The notes under the pieces: generated by a model
Database searches by the model: none
What the model was told of the DNA's origin: nothing
What the model saw: only the letters and a program-made list of their open reading frames with translations
DNA from: Flavobacteriales bacterium
GTDB lineage: Bacteria > Bacteroidota > Bacteroidia > Flavobacteriales_F > PHOS-HE28
DNA: 64,000 bases
Assembly: GCA_016721005.1 (NCBI GenBank)
Contig: JADKJM010000019.1
Coordinates: 434,001-498,000, forward strand
Direction of reading: 5' to 3'
Translations under genes and position numbers: made by a program
In this document: in pieces, positions 24,347 to 33,261 of the stretch
Layout of the letters: every line of letters starts with the position of its first letter
Position numbering within the stretch: position 1 is the first letter of the stretch

Positions 24347-26161
24347 ATGAGCGAAAGCGCGCAACTCAACGCTCCCGGTCAGCGCACCATCCTGATCGCC
24401 GGCACCGTGGTGTTGGCCGTGCTCGGGGCCTTCGCATGGACCTACTACCTGGAGCGCACGGCCTGTGCCGACAGCGCTTTCTTCTCTTGGCTGATGATCG
24501 ATGAGCAGTCGCCGGTGAGTGTGCTGGGACGGTACGGCTCCTGGCTGGTACAACTGCCAGCGGTGGTTCTTATTTGGATCGGAGCCCCGTTACGATCGGT
24601 GCTTCAGGTGTACTCGCTTTCCTTCATCTTCCTCCATGCGATCATCTATTGGATCCTCGTCTTCAAGCTGAAGGATCGCAGAGCGATGTTCGCGCTGCCG
24701 ATCACGCTTACTGCCGGTTTCCACTACATGTTCTACTACGGGATCAGCGAACTGTACCAAGGTCTTTCGCTCACCATCCTCCTTTGGGTGGTCATCGGCC
24801 GGGTGTTGCAGGCCGATGCGCGGAGATCCTACTTCCGCTGGCTTGCACTCGCGTTGGCGCTCAATGTGTGGAACTCCTTCTACCATCAACTGCTCGTGCT
24901 TCCGCTGATCTTCATCCTGGGGTATGAGTTCCTCGCATCGGATCGGAGAGGGAGGATCCGGCTGCTTTTGATGGGAGGTGTGATGGTGCTGTGGTACTTG
25001 GTGCGGATCAAGACGATGGCGACATCCTCCTACGAGCAATCGCGCATGCCCACGCTGGCGGACCTTGCGCACTACAGCACGCACTGGTTGCAGTTGGAGA
25101 GCACCACCTACCTCTTCGAAGTGTGGACGAAGTTCCGTGGCCTTTGGGTGTTGATCGCAGGAGGACTCGTGATCGGGATCGTGAAACGGGCGTGGCTCCG
25201 CACGGCATGGACACTCGTGTTCTCCTTGTTGTTCCTGCTCCTCGTCCTCATTGTGGATCGCGATGGCAAAGCGGTCATGATCTTCGAGAACTATTACCCG
25301 GTACTTGGCTTGGTCTGGGCCGTCCAGTTCATTTCATTGGCCACCGGTGAAGGGAAGGGCATGGCAGGATCACGCGTCGCACTCTTCATCGCCGTGTGTT
25401 CGCTCGGTCTCTTGCAGATCCACCGCGCGCATTACCGGATCTCCGAGAAGGTGGCCTATGCGCAGCGGATCACCGCCTTCTGGGAAGTGCAGGGCAAGCA
25501 GAAGATCCTGGTGAAGGAGGTGAACTATCCGTGGAATTTCGGCATCGGAGCGTGGGCAGCATGCTTCGAGTCCGCATTGGTTTCGGCTGTGAATGACCCG
25601 GGCAGGGCCGCCACGATCTTCGTGTCACACGATCAAGCGCTGCTGGACACCGTTCAGACAAGAAAGGACCAATTCCTCGGCCCCGGTTGGCTCCCGCTAT
25701 GGTTCGGCCTCTCCGGATTGGATCAGCGCTATTTCGACTTCCCCATGGATACGGGCTACATCTGGGCGAACACCGTGGACTCCACCTTCGACCTGACCCG
25801 ATTGGAGCTTCGCGCCCCATCGCTCCCGTTCCGCATGGCGCCGGATCGCTTCAGCGTGGTGCCGATCATCATCCACAATCCCACCATGCAACGGATGCCG
25901 TCATGCACCGCGGAGGGCAAGCCTGTGCGACTGGGCTACCGATTGTTCTACAAGGACAGCGGCATCGAGTACGTGAAGGGATCCGAGATGACGGCGCTGG
26001 AAACCGACATCCCGCCGGGCATGACCTATCACCAAAGCCTGGTGATCGAACGCCCGAAGGATCGCGGCACATACTGGGTCATTGCCGACCTGTTGGTGGA
26101 TGGACAACCCTTCGGGAAGTATGCCACATTCGATATCGTTGTGGACTACTCGCCGTTCTGA
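24347..26161 (+). CDS. Polytopic membrane protein of the glycan region, with soluble C-terminal domain
   Basis: A 604-residue protein divergent from the preceding gene. Hydrophobic helices occupy about residues 13-385 and the C-terminal 200 residues are soluble, with WNFGIGAWAACFESALVS and a terminal beta-rich part (KGSEMTALETDIPPGMTYHQ). There is no clear loop-1 DE pair; FSWLMIDEQSPVSVLGRYGSW may be its counterpart. I do not recognise a named family. The domain layout, membrane half plus beta-rich tail, repeats that of the surrounding glycosyltransferases. It converges with the exonuclease gene, the stops being adjacent. Confidence 0.72.
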   Translation: MSESAQLNAPGQRTILIAGTVVLAVLGAFAWTYYLERTACADSAFFSWLMIDEQSPVSVLGRYGSWLVQLPAVVLIWIGAPLRSVLQVYSLSFIFLHAIIYWILVFKLKDRRAMFALPITLTAGFHYMFYYGISELYQGLSLTILLWVVIGRVLQADARRSYFRWLALALALNVWNSFYHQLLVLPLIFILGYEFLASDRRGRIRLLLMGGVMVLWYLVRIKTMATSSYEQSRMPTLADLAHYSTHWLQLESTTYLFEVWTKFRGLWVLIAGGLVIGIVKRAWLRTAWTLVFSLLFLLLVLIVDRDGKAVMIFENYYPVLGLVWAVQFISLATGEGKGMAGSRVALFIAVCSLGLLQIHRAHYRISEKVAYAQRITAFWEVQGKQKILVKEVNYPWNFGIGAWAACFESALVSAVNDPGRAATIFVSHDQALLDTVQTRKDQFLGPGWLPLWFGLSGLDQRYFDFPMDTGYIWANTVDSTFDLTRLELRAPSLPFRMAPDRFSVVPIIIHNPTMQRMPSCTAEGKPVRLGYRLFYKDSGIEYVKGSEMTALETDIPPGMTYHQSLVIERPKDRGTYWVIADLLVDGQPFGKYATFDIVVDYSPF

Positions 26162-26890
26162 TCACACACTCGCGATGTGCTCCTGCGGGATCAGTGATCT
26201 CCCGGTAAGTCGCAGGTACAATTGCGTGGTGGCGATCACATCCTTGCGGCAATACGCGGCGATGCGCTCGAGGTCCTTGTCCTCATAGTACACCCGCGCC
26301 ACATCCGCTCCGGTGATGTCGTCCTTCGGCGAGGAGATACCGAGTATGTGCGTGAGTAGCGCCAAGGAGGTGTAGGCTTTTCGGTCACCGAAGCTCCACA
26401 GGTTCATGGTGTCCAAGTGGCCGACCTCCCACGGTTTCATTCCACCGATGTCGAGCAGCTTCGGAAGCGTGATCCGATTCACTACGCATCGTCGCGCGAT
26501 CCACGGGAAGTCGAACTCCTTGCCATTGTGCCCGCAGAGCCAATGGTCATCCGTGTTGTAGTGCCGATGCAACATCTCCACGAAGCGGTTCAACACATCG
26601 TACTCGTTGTCGCCATGGAAGGAGGTCACGCGCAACTTCAGGTCGTTTCCCTCATGGTGCAAGCTGCCCACGCCGATGCAGATCACCTTACCGAACTCCG
26701 CCAGGATACCGCCCTTCTCGGAATAGAGCTGCTCGGCGCTCTTCTCCTGTCGCTCTTGTTCGAAGCGTGTCTTCTCGGTGAAGAGCTTGGCGGTCTCGGC
26801 ATCAAGATCCTTCCACTGGTATTCCTGTGGTACGGTCTCGATGTCCAGGAAGAGGATCCTGGTGAGGTCGCGGATGTGGTCGGGGCGCAT
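26162..26890 (-). CDS. Predicted 3'-5' exonuclease related to PolB proofreading domain
   Basis: A 242-residue RNase-H-fold exonuclease of the family annotated as predicted PolB exonuclease-like 3'-5' exonuclease. The Exo I motif is ILFLDIETVP with Asp16 and Glu18, Exo II lies in GHNGKEFDFPWIARR, and Exo III in YCRKDVIATTQLYL, which together give the DEDD metal-binding residues. MKPWEVGHLDTMNLWSFGD is also conserved in the family. It has no polymerase domain. A likely role is DNA repair or RNA/DNA end trimming; this is family knowledge rather than anything shown here. Confidence 0.88.
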   Translation of the reverse strand: MRPDHIRDLTRILFLDIETVPQEYQWKDLDAETAKLFTEKTRFEQERQEKSAEQLYSEKGGILAEFGKVICIGVGSLHHEGNDLKLRVTSFHGDNEYDVLNRFVEMLHRHYNTDDHWLCGHNGKEFDFPWIARRCVVNRITLPKLLDIGGMKPWEVGHLDTMNLWSFGDRKAYTSLALLTHILGISSPKDDITGADVARVYYEDKDLERIAAYCRKDVIATTQLYLRLTGRSLIPQEHIASV

Positions 26891-26935
26891 GGGTCCGTGG
26901 GCTTGTAGGTGAAGATAGCCGCCGGACCGATCCGG

Positions 26936-27340
26936 TCACTCGATCATCACCCCGCGCATGTTCATCAGCGGCAGGGTGGTGAAATTGGTCTCTTCGATGC
27001 TGCCCGCGAGGAAGATGTACTTCTTGTCGTGGATCTCCCGGCCGATGTAGAAACTCAACCAGTATTCATTGCTCAATGCGAACACGTCCTCCACAATGCG
27101 TTCTATCCGTGCCCAGCTCTTCGGGCCGAGCATTTCGAGGTGGTGCCGCATCTCACTGGTTGCGCGGGCCTCGCCATCCACCTCCCCGTAGCCGCGCGAA
27201 CTCACCAGGACATTCTCCAGCGCCACGTTCTTCTGATTGATCAGGTACACGTACCACGCATCGCTGCCGTCCTCATCCATTTCGTGGACCACGGCCATGG
27301 CCACGCCCTCCACTTTCGGTGGTTGGATGTCCTTGCGCAT
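26936..27340 (-). CDS. Conserved hypothetical protein, 134 aa
   Basis: I do not recognise a characterised family. The product is soluble and compact: VEGVAMAVVHEMDEDGSDAWYVYLIN, then LENVLVSSRGYGEV and a C-terminal strand pair ESIFLAG-like KKYIFLAGSIEETNFT. The alternating strand pattern suggests a small all-beta or alpha-beta domain. Short proteins of this kind, with the phrase YVYLIN(K/Q)..LENVLV(T/S)S(K/R)GYG, are widespread single-copy genes in Bacteroidota as far as I recall. The next gene upstream on this strand ends two bases after its ATG. Confidence 0.7.
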   Translation of the reverse strand: MRKDIQPPKVEGVAMAVVHEMDEDGSDAWYVYLINQKNVALENVLVSSRGYGEVDGEARATSEMRHHLEMLGPKSWARIERIVEDVFALSNEYWLSFYIGREIHDKKYIFLAGSIEETNFTTLPLMNMRGVMIE

Positions 27341-27341
27341 T

Positions 27342-28511
27342 TCAGGCCGGTCGTTTCCGTGCGATGTTGCGCGCGATCGCGATCCACTTGAACACGTCCG
27401 TGGGATGTCCGGTGATGTTCACCTCTTCACGCTTCATGCCTGTGCGGACGAAGACGAGGTCCTCGTCGGGGATCACCACCACATACTCGCCGTGGAACCC
27501 GCGGCAGTAGCGAATGGATTGTCCGTTCGCTTCAGCGAGCCACCAGAAATAGCCGTAGCGTGCATTCGGTTCGCCATGGTCGTCGAGTCGTGCGGGGGTG
27601 ATCGAAGCTTCCCAGTATTCGCGCGGCACGATCTGCTTGCCTTTCCATTTACCACTATCCAAGTAAAGTTGTCCGATCCGCCCGAAGTCGCGCGCCGTGG
27701 CATACAGGCAACAGAAGGCCTTGAAGTCGCCGTTCTTGCGATCCTTGCCCCAATACGCGTCGTGCTCACAACCAAGCGGTCCCCAGACTTTCTCACGCAC
27801 GAGTTCATCGAGTGGTTTCCCATAGGCGGCTTCCAGCACTTCCGCCATGATCTGCGTACTGCCGCTGATGTAATCGAACTCCTTGCCCGGTTCATCGCGA
27901 CAAGGTTGCGATAAGCTGAGCTCACGCACGTTGGTGCCGTAATAGCCCTTCGCATTATCGCTGAAGGGGTTCGCACCGCTCTCGCTCCAATCCAATCCGG
28001 TGCTCATGGTGAGCAGGTGATGGATATTGATCTTGGCATGGCAACCGTCCTTGAACTCCGGAAGGAAATCGCTCACCGGCTGGAACACGCTTTCGATCTT
28101 CCCTTCGCCCATGGCGATGCCCGTGAGCACGCTGATGTAGCTCTTCGCCACGCTGAAGCTGTTCGACACGCTGTCCGCATCCCAGCCGTTCCAGTATTGT
28201 TCGAAGATCAAGCTATCGTGCTGCCACACCGCGAAACCCACACTGTACAGGTCCTTCAGCTCCTTTTCCTGTTCCGCAGTGAGTGTGAGTTTCCCGTAGC
28301 GCGAGCCCATCGGCCACGGTTGCGGGTTGCTCGCAGGGATGGTCGCATACGGGAAGAAATCACGGTCGTCGATCTCCGGTCCATTGCGACCGATCAGGTA
28401 CGTGTAGCGAATACCACGTGGAATGTGGCCGTTACCCGTGGCATAGGCCAGCGCGGTGAGCCCGACAAGAATGCCGATGGTCCAGAGGAGGATCTTGCGA
28501 AGGATGCGCAT
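27342..28511 (-). CDS. Serine hydrolase, class C beta-lactamase fold
   Basis: A 389-residue exported or membrane-anchored esterase/peptidase-like protein; residues 5-25 are hydrophobic (KILLWTIGILVGLTALAYA). The catalytic SxxK is Ser120-Val-Ala-Lys123 in SNSFSVAKSYIS, and the second motif YxS is Tyr214 in EFDYISGSTQ. GFHGEYVVVIPDEDLVFVRTG near the C-terminus stands for the HxG region. The family includes DD-peptidases, esterases and 6-aminohexanoate hydrolases; the substrate is unknown. A TACTTTCG box at 28527-28534 lies 15 bases upstream. Confidence 0.87.
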   Translation of the reverse strand: MRILRKILLWTIGILVGLTALAYATGNGHIPRGIRYTYLIGRNGPEIDDRDFFPYATIPASNPQPWPMGSRYGKLTLTAEQEKELKDLYSVGFAVWQHDSLIFEQYWNGWDADSVSNSFSVAKSYISVLTGIAMGEGKIESVFQPVSDFLPEFKDGCHAKINIHHLLTMSTGLDWSESGANPFSDNAKGYYGTNVRELSLSQPCRDEPGKEFDYISGSTQIMAEVLEAAYGKPLDELVREKVWGPLGCEHDAYWGKDRKNGDFKAFCCLYATARDFGRIGQLYLDSGKWKGKQIVPREYWEASITPARLDDHGEPNARYGYFWWLAEANGQSIRYCRGFHGEYVVVIPDEDLVFVRTGMKREEVNITGHPTDVFKWIAIARNIARKRPA

Positions 28512-28526
28512 GTGGAAGAGCGTTGT

Positions 28527-28534
28527 GCGAAAGT
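28527..28534 (-). promoter_or_regulatory. Candidate -7 box for the serine hydrolase
   Basis: The minus strand reads TACTTTCG, a TAnnTTYG match 15 bases before the ATG at 28511. Confidence 0.3.
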
Positions 28535-28538
28535 AGGT

Positions 28539-29261
28539 TCACCCCACCATCGCCACATCGAAGAGGTCCGCGAGTTCCAACCGCAGCCTGTTCTTCACGT
28601 CGGCGATGTCCAGTTCACCACCGAGTTCCTTCGCCATGCTCGTCACGCCCTTATCCGTGATCCCGCACGGGACGATGTTCTCGAAGTAGGAGAGGTCGGT
28701 GTTCACATTGAACGCAAAGCCGTGCATGGTCACCCAACGGCTGGCTCTGATGCCGAACGCGCAGATCTTCCTCGCCTTCAATGGCTCGTTTTGATCGAGC
28801 CACACACCGGTGAGGCCGTCGATCCGACCGGCTTTGATACCGTATGCTTCCAGCGTGCCGATCACCGCTTCTTCCAGCGTGCGCAGAAAGCGATGGATAT
28901 CCGTGAAGTGATGATCGAGATCGAGGATGGGGTAGCCCACGATCTGTCCCGGTCCGTGGTACGTGATGTCGCCGCCGCGATCGATGGGAAAGAATTGGAC
29001 GCCCTTCTCGCGCAACCCTGCTTCATTCAAGAGTAGATGGCTTTGCTTGCCGCTCTTGCCCAGCGTGTACACATGCGGGTGCTCGCAGAAGAGGAGATGG
29101 TCCTCGGTCAGTACCTGTTGGTCTTCCGGGGCGTGGCGGTTCGCGATCTTCCGGTCGATAGTGGCCTTGAACAGTTGCGTTTGCAAGTCCCACGCAGTGG
29201 CGTAGTCGATCAGGCCGAGGTCCCTGAATGCAATTTTTCGAAGAGTTTCTTTCACCGCCAC
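28539..29261 (-). CDS. lipB: Octanoyltransferase LipB
   Basis: Transfers octanoyl from acyl carrier protein to lipoyl domains, the first step of lipoate attachment. The 240-residue product has RGGDITYHGPGQIVGYPIL, the catalytic Lys165 in KARKICAFG, SRWVTMHGFAFNVNTDL and the acyl-bearing Cys199 in FENIVPCGITDKG. There is no ATG near the start; GTG at 29261 or GTG at 29255 are the candidates, and both lie in or beside an inverted-repeat arm, so the exact N-terminus is uncertain. Confidence 0.94.
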   Translation of the reverse strand: MAVKETLRKIAFRDLGLIDYATAWDLQTQLFKATIDRKIANRHAPEDQQVLTEDHLLFCEHPHVYTLGKSGKQSHLLLNEAGLREKGVQFFPIDRGGDITYHGPGQIVGYPILDLDHHFTDIHRFLRTLEEAVIGTLEAYGIKAGRIDGLTGVWLDQNEPLKARKICAFGIRASRWVTMHGFAFNVNTDLSYFENIVPCGITDKGVTSMAKELGGELDIADVKNRLRLELADLFDVAMVG

Positions 29262-29317
29262 GACGCAAAGGACGCAACGAAATCCGCAACGTTGCGCAAC
29301 CGTGGCGTCGTGGCGGT
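29254..29317. repeat. Inverted repeat upstream of lipB
   Basis: Thirteen bases at 29254-29266 (ACCGCCACGACGC) are perfectly repeated in inverse at 29305-29317, with an inner palindrome GCAACGTTGC at 29286-29295. The CGCAAAGGACGCAACG wording resembles dispersed intergenic repeats seen in many genomes. It lies between two co-directional genes, so it may be a terminator or attenuator, or simply a REP-like element. Confidence 0.6.
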
Positions 29318-29328
29318 TGAGATTGGCC

Positions 29329-30315
29329 TCACTTTACTTCAGCGAGCTTGCCCTTGAGCATATTGATCACGCCGATCTCCACGGGATCCACGCCTTTCTT
29401 CTCCGCCCAGTAATAGCTCACCCAGTCGCCGAGGTGTATGAGGTGGAGTTGGCGCGCGAAGCCGGTATCGCCCTCGCTCCACACGTCGTGGACGTGCGGC
29501 GTGTATTTGGTGAAGACCTCCTTGTTGATCTCCATCCGCATCTGGCTGCGCTCGTGATCGGTCTTGTGGCGGAAGATCACCACGGCGATGTCGGCATTGC
29601 CTCCGGCCCAGCCCACCAGTTCGTTGTGGTTCATCTCCGGAATGGCGTGGTGCCAGCAGAGCTCCTTGCTGTTCTCATTCACCTGTTGGCGGAAACGGAT
29701 GCTCACGGCCTCGGTGCTGGCCTCACTATAGATCACCAGCCGCTTGCCGACTAGTCTCTCCGTGAGCGCCTGCGCGGTTTTCTTGATGTCCTCTTTGTCG
29801 TGCTCCAACTGGCCTGCGGCTGTGTTGATGGCACCTTCGAACCCATCGCCGATGATCCCGAAGTGGTGCAGGATGAAAAGCTGTTGGACCAGTGAATAGG
29901 CCAACATCGTGCGCGGTGGATTGCCTCCCGGAATGATGATGTGGTCGAGCCCTTTCGCCTTGGCGATGTCCAGCATGGTGCCGCCGCTGGTGATCACGCA
30001 CACGCGAGCGCCTTTGGAAAGCGCTTGATCCATGGCGGCGAGGGTCTCCTCGGTGTTGCCGCTGTAACTGCACGCGATCACCAAGCTCTTGTGGTTCACG
30101 TAGCCCGGGAGGTAGTAGTTGCTGTACACCTCGATCGGACACTTGGCCTCCTTGCTCACCAGTTGCGCTACGATGCGGCCGCCGATCCCGCTGCCACCAA
30201 GACCTGTAACGACCACATTACTGTACGGCCCGCCGAGGCTTTTCAGCGTGGCCTTGCGCCCGATCTCGAGGGCTTCTTTCAATTGCTTGGGGAATGCGTC
30301 GATGAGGTTGTACAT
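29329..30315 (-). CDS. SIS-domain bifunctional phosphoglucose/phosphomannose isomerase
   Basis: A 328-residue double-SIS enzyme of the Pgi/Pmi family that interconverts glucose-6-P or mannose-6-P with fructose-6-P. GLGGSGIGG (about residues 39-47) and SYSGNTEET (about 84-92) are the sugar-phosphate-binding loops of the first SIS domain; MNHNELVGWAGG and HLGDWVSYYWAEKKGVDPVEI close the second and carry the family's catalytic Glu/His region. Such an enzyme would feed mannose-6-phosphate to GDP-mannose synthesis and so could support the glycan region, which is inference. Confidence 0.88.
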   Translation of the reverse strand: MYNLIDAFPKQLKEALEIGRKATLKSLGGPYSNVVVTGLGGSGIGGRIVAQLVSKEAKCPIEVYSNYYLPGYVNHKSLVIACSYSGNTEETLAAMDQALSKGARVCVITSGGTMLDIAKAKGLDHIIIPGGNPPRTMLAYSLVQQLFILHHFGIIGDGFEGAINTAAGQLEHDKEDIKKTAQALTERLVGKRLVIYSEASTEAVSIRFRQQVNENSKELCWHHAIPEMNHNELVGWAGGNADIAVVIFRHKTDHERSQMRMEINKEVFTKYTPHVHDVWSEGDTGFARQLHLIHLGDWVSYYWAEKKGVDPVEIGVINMLKGKLAEVK

Positions 30316-30365
30316 GATGGTTGGAATGAAGTCAAGTGCCGGAACGGGCGGATGAGGTTTGAGTT

Positions 30366-30656
30366 TCAGCGGGAGCGGACCAATGGATGCCTACGGGAAT
30401 GAACGACACGGATGATGTACACCGTACCGCTTGAGAAGCGATAGGTGATCACATATGGGAATTTGGACAGAGGAAGCATCCGGATGGTCCTGCCGATCCG
30501 CGGTGCCCCGGTCGGGAAGGAAGCAATGGTGTTCAGGTGATCCCCGATCTCGTTCATGAATTCACTGTCAAGACCAGTGCGGCGCGATCGATACCACATT
30601 GCTGCTTGGTTCAGGTCGTCCTTCGCTCTGGGCGAAAGGGCTACCGGATGGCTCAT
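30366..30656 (-). CDS. ParE/RelE-superfamily toxin
   Basis: A 96-residue protein with the ParE-type layout: VALSPRAKDDLNQAAMWYRSR at the N-terminus (helical hairpin), then APRIGRTIRMLPLSKFPYVITYRFSSGTVYIIRVVHSRRHP, the conserved beta-strands ending in R-hxxxR-P. ParE toxins usually poison DNA gyrase. It overlaps the upstream gene by four bases (ATGA), the standard antitoxin-toxin coupling. A paralogous pair lies at 56071-56609. Confidence 0.87.
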   Translation of the reverse strand: MSHPVALSPRAKDDLNQAAMWYRSRRTGLDSEFMNEIGDHLNTIASFPTGAPRIGRTIRMLPLSKFPYVITYRFSSGTVYIIRVVHSRRHPLVRSR

Positions 30657-30886
30657 CGTGTTCGTCGACGAAGGACTTGACGTTTCACTTCGGTCCAGCT
30701 ATGCGATGGATCCCGTCCCTGCTCCATCCGGTCGGCGATAAGCTCCATCGCGTCGAGTTCCTTCTTTGTGAACTTCACTGGAGCGGGACCAAGAAGGGCG
30801 ATCTCGACGGCTTCCAACTTGGTCTTGTCCGTTGTTTCCAACACCTTCTTTGCGAGGGCGATACGTTTCTCCGCTTGCTTGCTCAT
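30653..30886 (-). CDS. Antitoxin of the ParE-type pair
   Basis: A 77-residue charged, mostly helical protein (MSKQAEKRIALAKKVLETTD) in the antitoxin position, overlapping the toxin by four bases. The N-terminal helix and the C-terminal WTEVKRQVLRRRTR resemble those of the second antitoxin in the window (SPWPEARKRILRKLRK), so the two are paralogs. I see no ribbon-helix-helix motif; it fits the small addiction-module antitoxins of the putative-addiction-module (TIGR02574-like) type. The ATG at 30886 is chosen over an extension into the divergent lysS gene. Confidence 0.8.
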   Translation of the reverse strand: MSKQAEKRIALAKKVLETTDKTKLEAVEIALLGPAPVKFTKKELDAMELIADRMEQGRDPSHSWTEVKRQVLRRRTR

Positions 30887-30903
30887 GACTGATCGTCGTA
30901 GGC

Positions 30904-30911
30904 CAAAAGTA
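30904..30911 (-). promoter_or_regulatory. Candidate -7 box for the toxin-antitoxin operon
   Basis: The minus strand reads TACTTTTG, an exact TAnnTTTG match, 17 bases before the antitoxin ATG. Confidence 0.4.
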
Positions 30912-30945
30912 AGCTGGATAACTTCGTCGCCTTCTTCAAGAACGC

Positions 30946-32463
30946 ATGTCCCATACCCTTTCCGATCAAGAACTCGTTCGCCGCGAAGCGCTCCAGAAGC
31001 TCCGCGCACTTGGTATCGACCCCTTTCCCGCTGCGGAGTACAAGGTGACTGCCACTGCTGAAGAGGTGAAGGAACTCTTCAAGGAAGAAGGTGAACCGGT
31101 GCAAGTGACCATCGCGGGGCGCATCATGAGTGTGCGGGTGATGGGCAAAGCCAGCTTCGCGGTGTTGCGCGATCACACTGGCGACCAGCAGATCTATGTG
31201 GCGCGTGATGAGGTGGCGCCCGGCGAGGACAAGGCCATGTACGATGAGGTGTGGAGACACTTGCTCCACCTCGGCGACTTCATCGGTGTGCAGGGCCACG
31301 TATTCAAGACCCGCACAGGTGAGATCACTGTTCACGTGAAACAATTGACCGTTCTGGGCAAAGCCTTGCGCCCACTGCCTGTGGTGAAGACCGATGAGGC
31401 CGGTGTGGTACATGATGCGTTCACCGACCCGGAGTTGCGCTACCGCATGCGCTACGTGGACCTGATCGTGAACGCGGGCGTGAAGGACACGTTCCTGAAG
31501 CGTTCCCGGATCATCAGTGCCATGCGCACTTTCATGAGCGGAGCGGGCTACCATGAAGTGGAGACGCCGGTGTTGCAACCCGTCCCCGGTGGTGCTGCCG
31601 CTCGTCCATTCGTGACGCACCACAATGCCTTGGATATGCCGCTGTACATGCGCATCGCGAATGAGCTCTACCTCAAGCGACTCATCGTGGGCGGCTTCGA
31701 CGGCGTCTTCGAGTTCAGCCGCAACTTCCGCAATGAGGGAATGGACCGCACGCACAATCCGGAGTTCACCATCATGGAACTCTACGTGGCGTACAAGGAT
31801 TACCGCTGGATGATGGAGTTCATGGAGCGGATGCTCGAACAAGTATGCACGGCGACACACGGTGTATCGAGCGCCACGTTCCAAGAGAACATGATCCAAT
31901 TCGCAGCGCCCTACAAGCGTATCACCATGTGCGGTGCGATCCAGGAGAAGACGGGCAAGGATGTGCTGGAAATGGATGAAGCGGGATTGCGCTCATTGTG
32001 CGCATCGAACAACATCCATGTGGAGCCCAGCATGGGCAAAGGCAAGTTGATCGACGAGCTGTTCAGTGAGCTTGTGCAACCCGGCTTGATCCAGCCCACC
32101 TTCGTCACCGACTTCCCGTTGGAGATGAGCCCACTGTGCAAGAAGCACCGCGATGATCCGCGCCTTACCGAGCGGTTCGAGCTCTACGTGAACGGCTTCG
32201 AACTCGCGAATGCGTACAGCGAGTTGAACGACCCGATCGATCAACGTGAACGCTTCGAGGAGCAACTCAAACTCCAACAGCGCGGCGACGACGAAGCGAT
32301 GTTCATCGATCAGGATTTCCTGCGCGCGCTGGAGTATGGCATGCCCCCCGCGAGCGGTGTGGGCATCGGACTGGATCGTTTGGTGATGATCCTGACGAAC
32401 AACCCGGCCATACAGGAAGTGTTGTTCTTCCCGCAGATGCGGCCGGAAAGACTCAATTCGTGA
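30946..32463 (+). CDS. lysS: Lysyl-tRNA synthetase, class II
   Basis: Charges tRNA-Lys in the cytoplasm. The 505-residue product has the N-terminal OB fold (VTIAGRIMSVRVMGKASFAVL), motif 1 before GGAAARPFVTHHNALD, motif 2 in FEFSRNFRNEGMDRTHNPEF and motif 3 in GVGIGLDRLVMILTNN, ending QEVLFFPQMRPE as in other LysRS. The length is normal. It diverges from the toxin-antitoxin operon with about 60 bases between starts. Confidence 0.97.
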   Translation: MSHTLSDQELVRREALQKLRALGIDPFPAAEYKVTATAEEVKELFKEEGEPVQVTIAGRIMSVRVMGKASFAVLRDHTGDQQIYVARDEVAPGEDKAMYDEVWRHLLHLGDFIGVQGHVFKTRTGEITVHVKQLTVLGKALRPLPVVKTDEAGVVHDAFTDPELRYRMRYVDLIVNAGVKDTFLKRSRIISAMRTFMSGAGYHEVETPVLQPVPGGAAARPFVTHHNALDMPLYMRIANELYLKRLIVGGFDGVFEFSRNFRNEGMDRTHNPEFTIMELYVAYKDYRWMMEFMERMLEQVCTATHGVSSATFQENMIQFAAPYKRITMCGAIQEKTGKDVLEMDEAGLRSLCASNNIHVEPSMGKGKLIDELFSELVQPGLIQPTFVTDFPLEMSPLCKKHRDDPRLTERFELYVNGFELANAYSELNDPIDQRERFEEQLKLQQRGDDEAMFIDQDFLRALEYGMPPASGVGIGLDRLVMILTNNPAIQEVLFFPQMRPERLNS

Positions 32464-32586
32464 AGTCCGCTCAGGGGCGAGGATGAACGGAGAATAGGGG
32501 GCCTGAACCGAGAGGCACATGACCACAACGCTGAGTGGGTGAGGCAACCCACACGAAGTAGGGCGGGTCCTACGTTGGATATCAGG

Positions 32587-33261
32587 ATGCGCCTCCGACC
32601 CTTGCTCCTTTTCCTCGCCTTCGTACTTTTCAGGCCATGGCTTGTCGGGCAATACAGCATTGGAGTGCAAGGTGGCCCGCTCTTCTTCCAAGGAGCGTGG
32701 GAGGCGAAGCAAGCCTTGACCAACACGCACGGCTGGACGGCCGGGATCCAGATCGTGGAGGGACGCCGCGGACAGCAGGGATTCAAGATCGGGCTTGACA
32801 TAGGACAGCGCGCGTACACCATACGGGCCAACAGCGATGATAGTGGGGTCCGAGAGGAATTCTCAAGCGTTTCCACCATGCTATGGATGTCATTCGAGAT
32901 GCGCTGGTCCTTGAGCCGCAGGCACCGGATCTATTTCGACCTCGGCCCGGTCATCGGTGTGGAGTTGCACGAAGAGCGCCAAGGCGTCCGGTTCTATGAG
33001 GGGTACGATGTATTCGGCACGGCTTGGGAGACGGACCGAATCGTCATATCCGAGACCGAATCAGGGTTTGCGATACGTGATGGGCATTGGCGATTCGGCT
33101 TTTCGGCGGAATGGCCTGTGGCGGGTCGATGGCTTGTTACTTCCGGAGCGCACTTGTGCCCAGGCGTGGGTAGCTGGGCGCTGAACCATGGTTATGCCAC
33201 TTGGGACGCGGATCTCCGCGCTGGCGTTCTCTTTCGCCTGCACGGGAAGAAACAGACCTAG
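32587..33261 (+). CDS. Exported outer-membrane-beta-barrel-like protein
   Basis: A 224-residue product with a signal peptide (MRLRPLLLFLAFVLFRPWLVGQ) and alternating aromatic-polar strands typical of small Bacteroidota outer-membrane barrels: YSIGVQGGPLFF, GFKIGLDIGQRAY, FEMRWSLSRRHRIYFDLGPVIGV and a final WDADLRAGVLFRLHGKKQT, with Phe near the C-terminus. The ATG at 32587 is chosen because it opens directly into the signal peptide; a longer in-frame start from 32539 would hide it. No specific family is recognised; it stands alone after lysS. Confidence 0.68.
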   Translation: MRLRPLLLFLAFVLFRPWLVGQYSIGVQGGPLFFQGAWEAKQALTNTHGWTAGIQIVEGRRGQQGFKIGLDIGQRAYTIRANSDDSGVREEFSSVSTMLWMSFEMRWSLSRRHRIYFDLGPVIGVELHEERQGVRFYEGYDVFGTAWETDRIVISETESGFAIRDGHWRFGFSAEWPVAGRWLVTSGAHLCPGVGSWALNHGYATWDADLRAGVLFRLHGKKQT

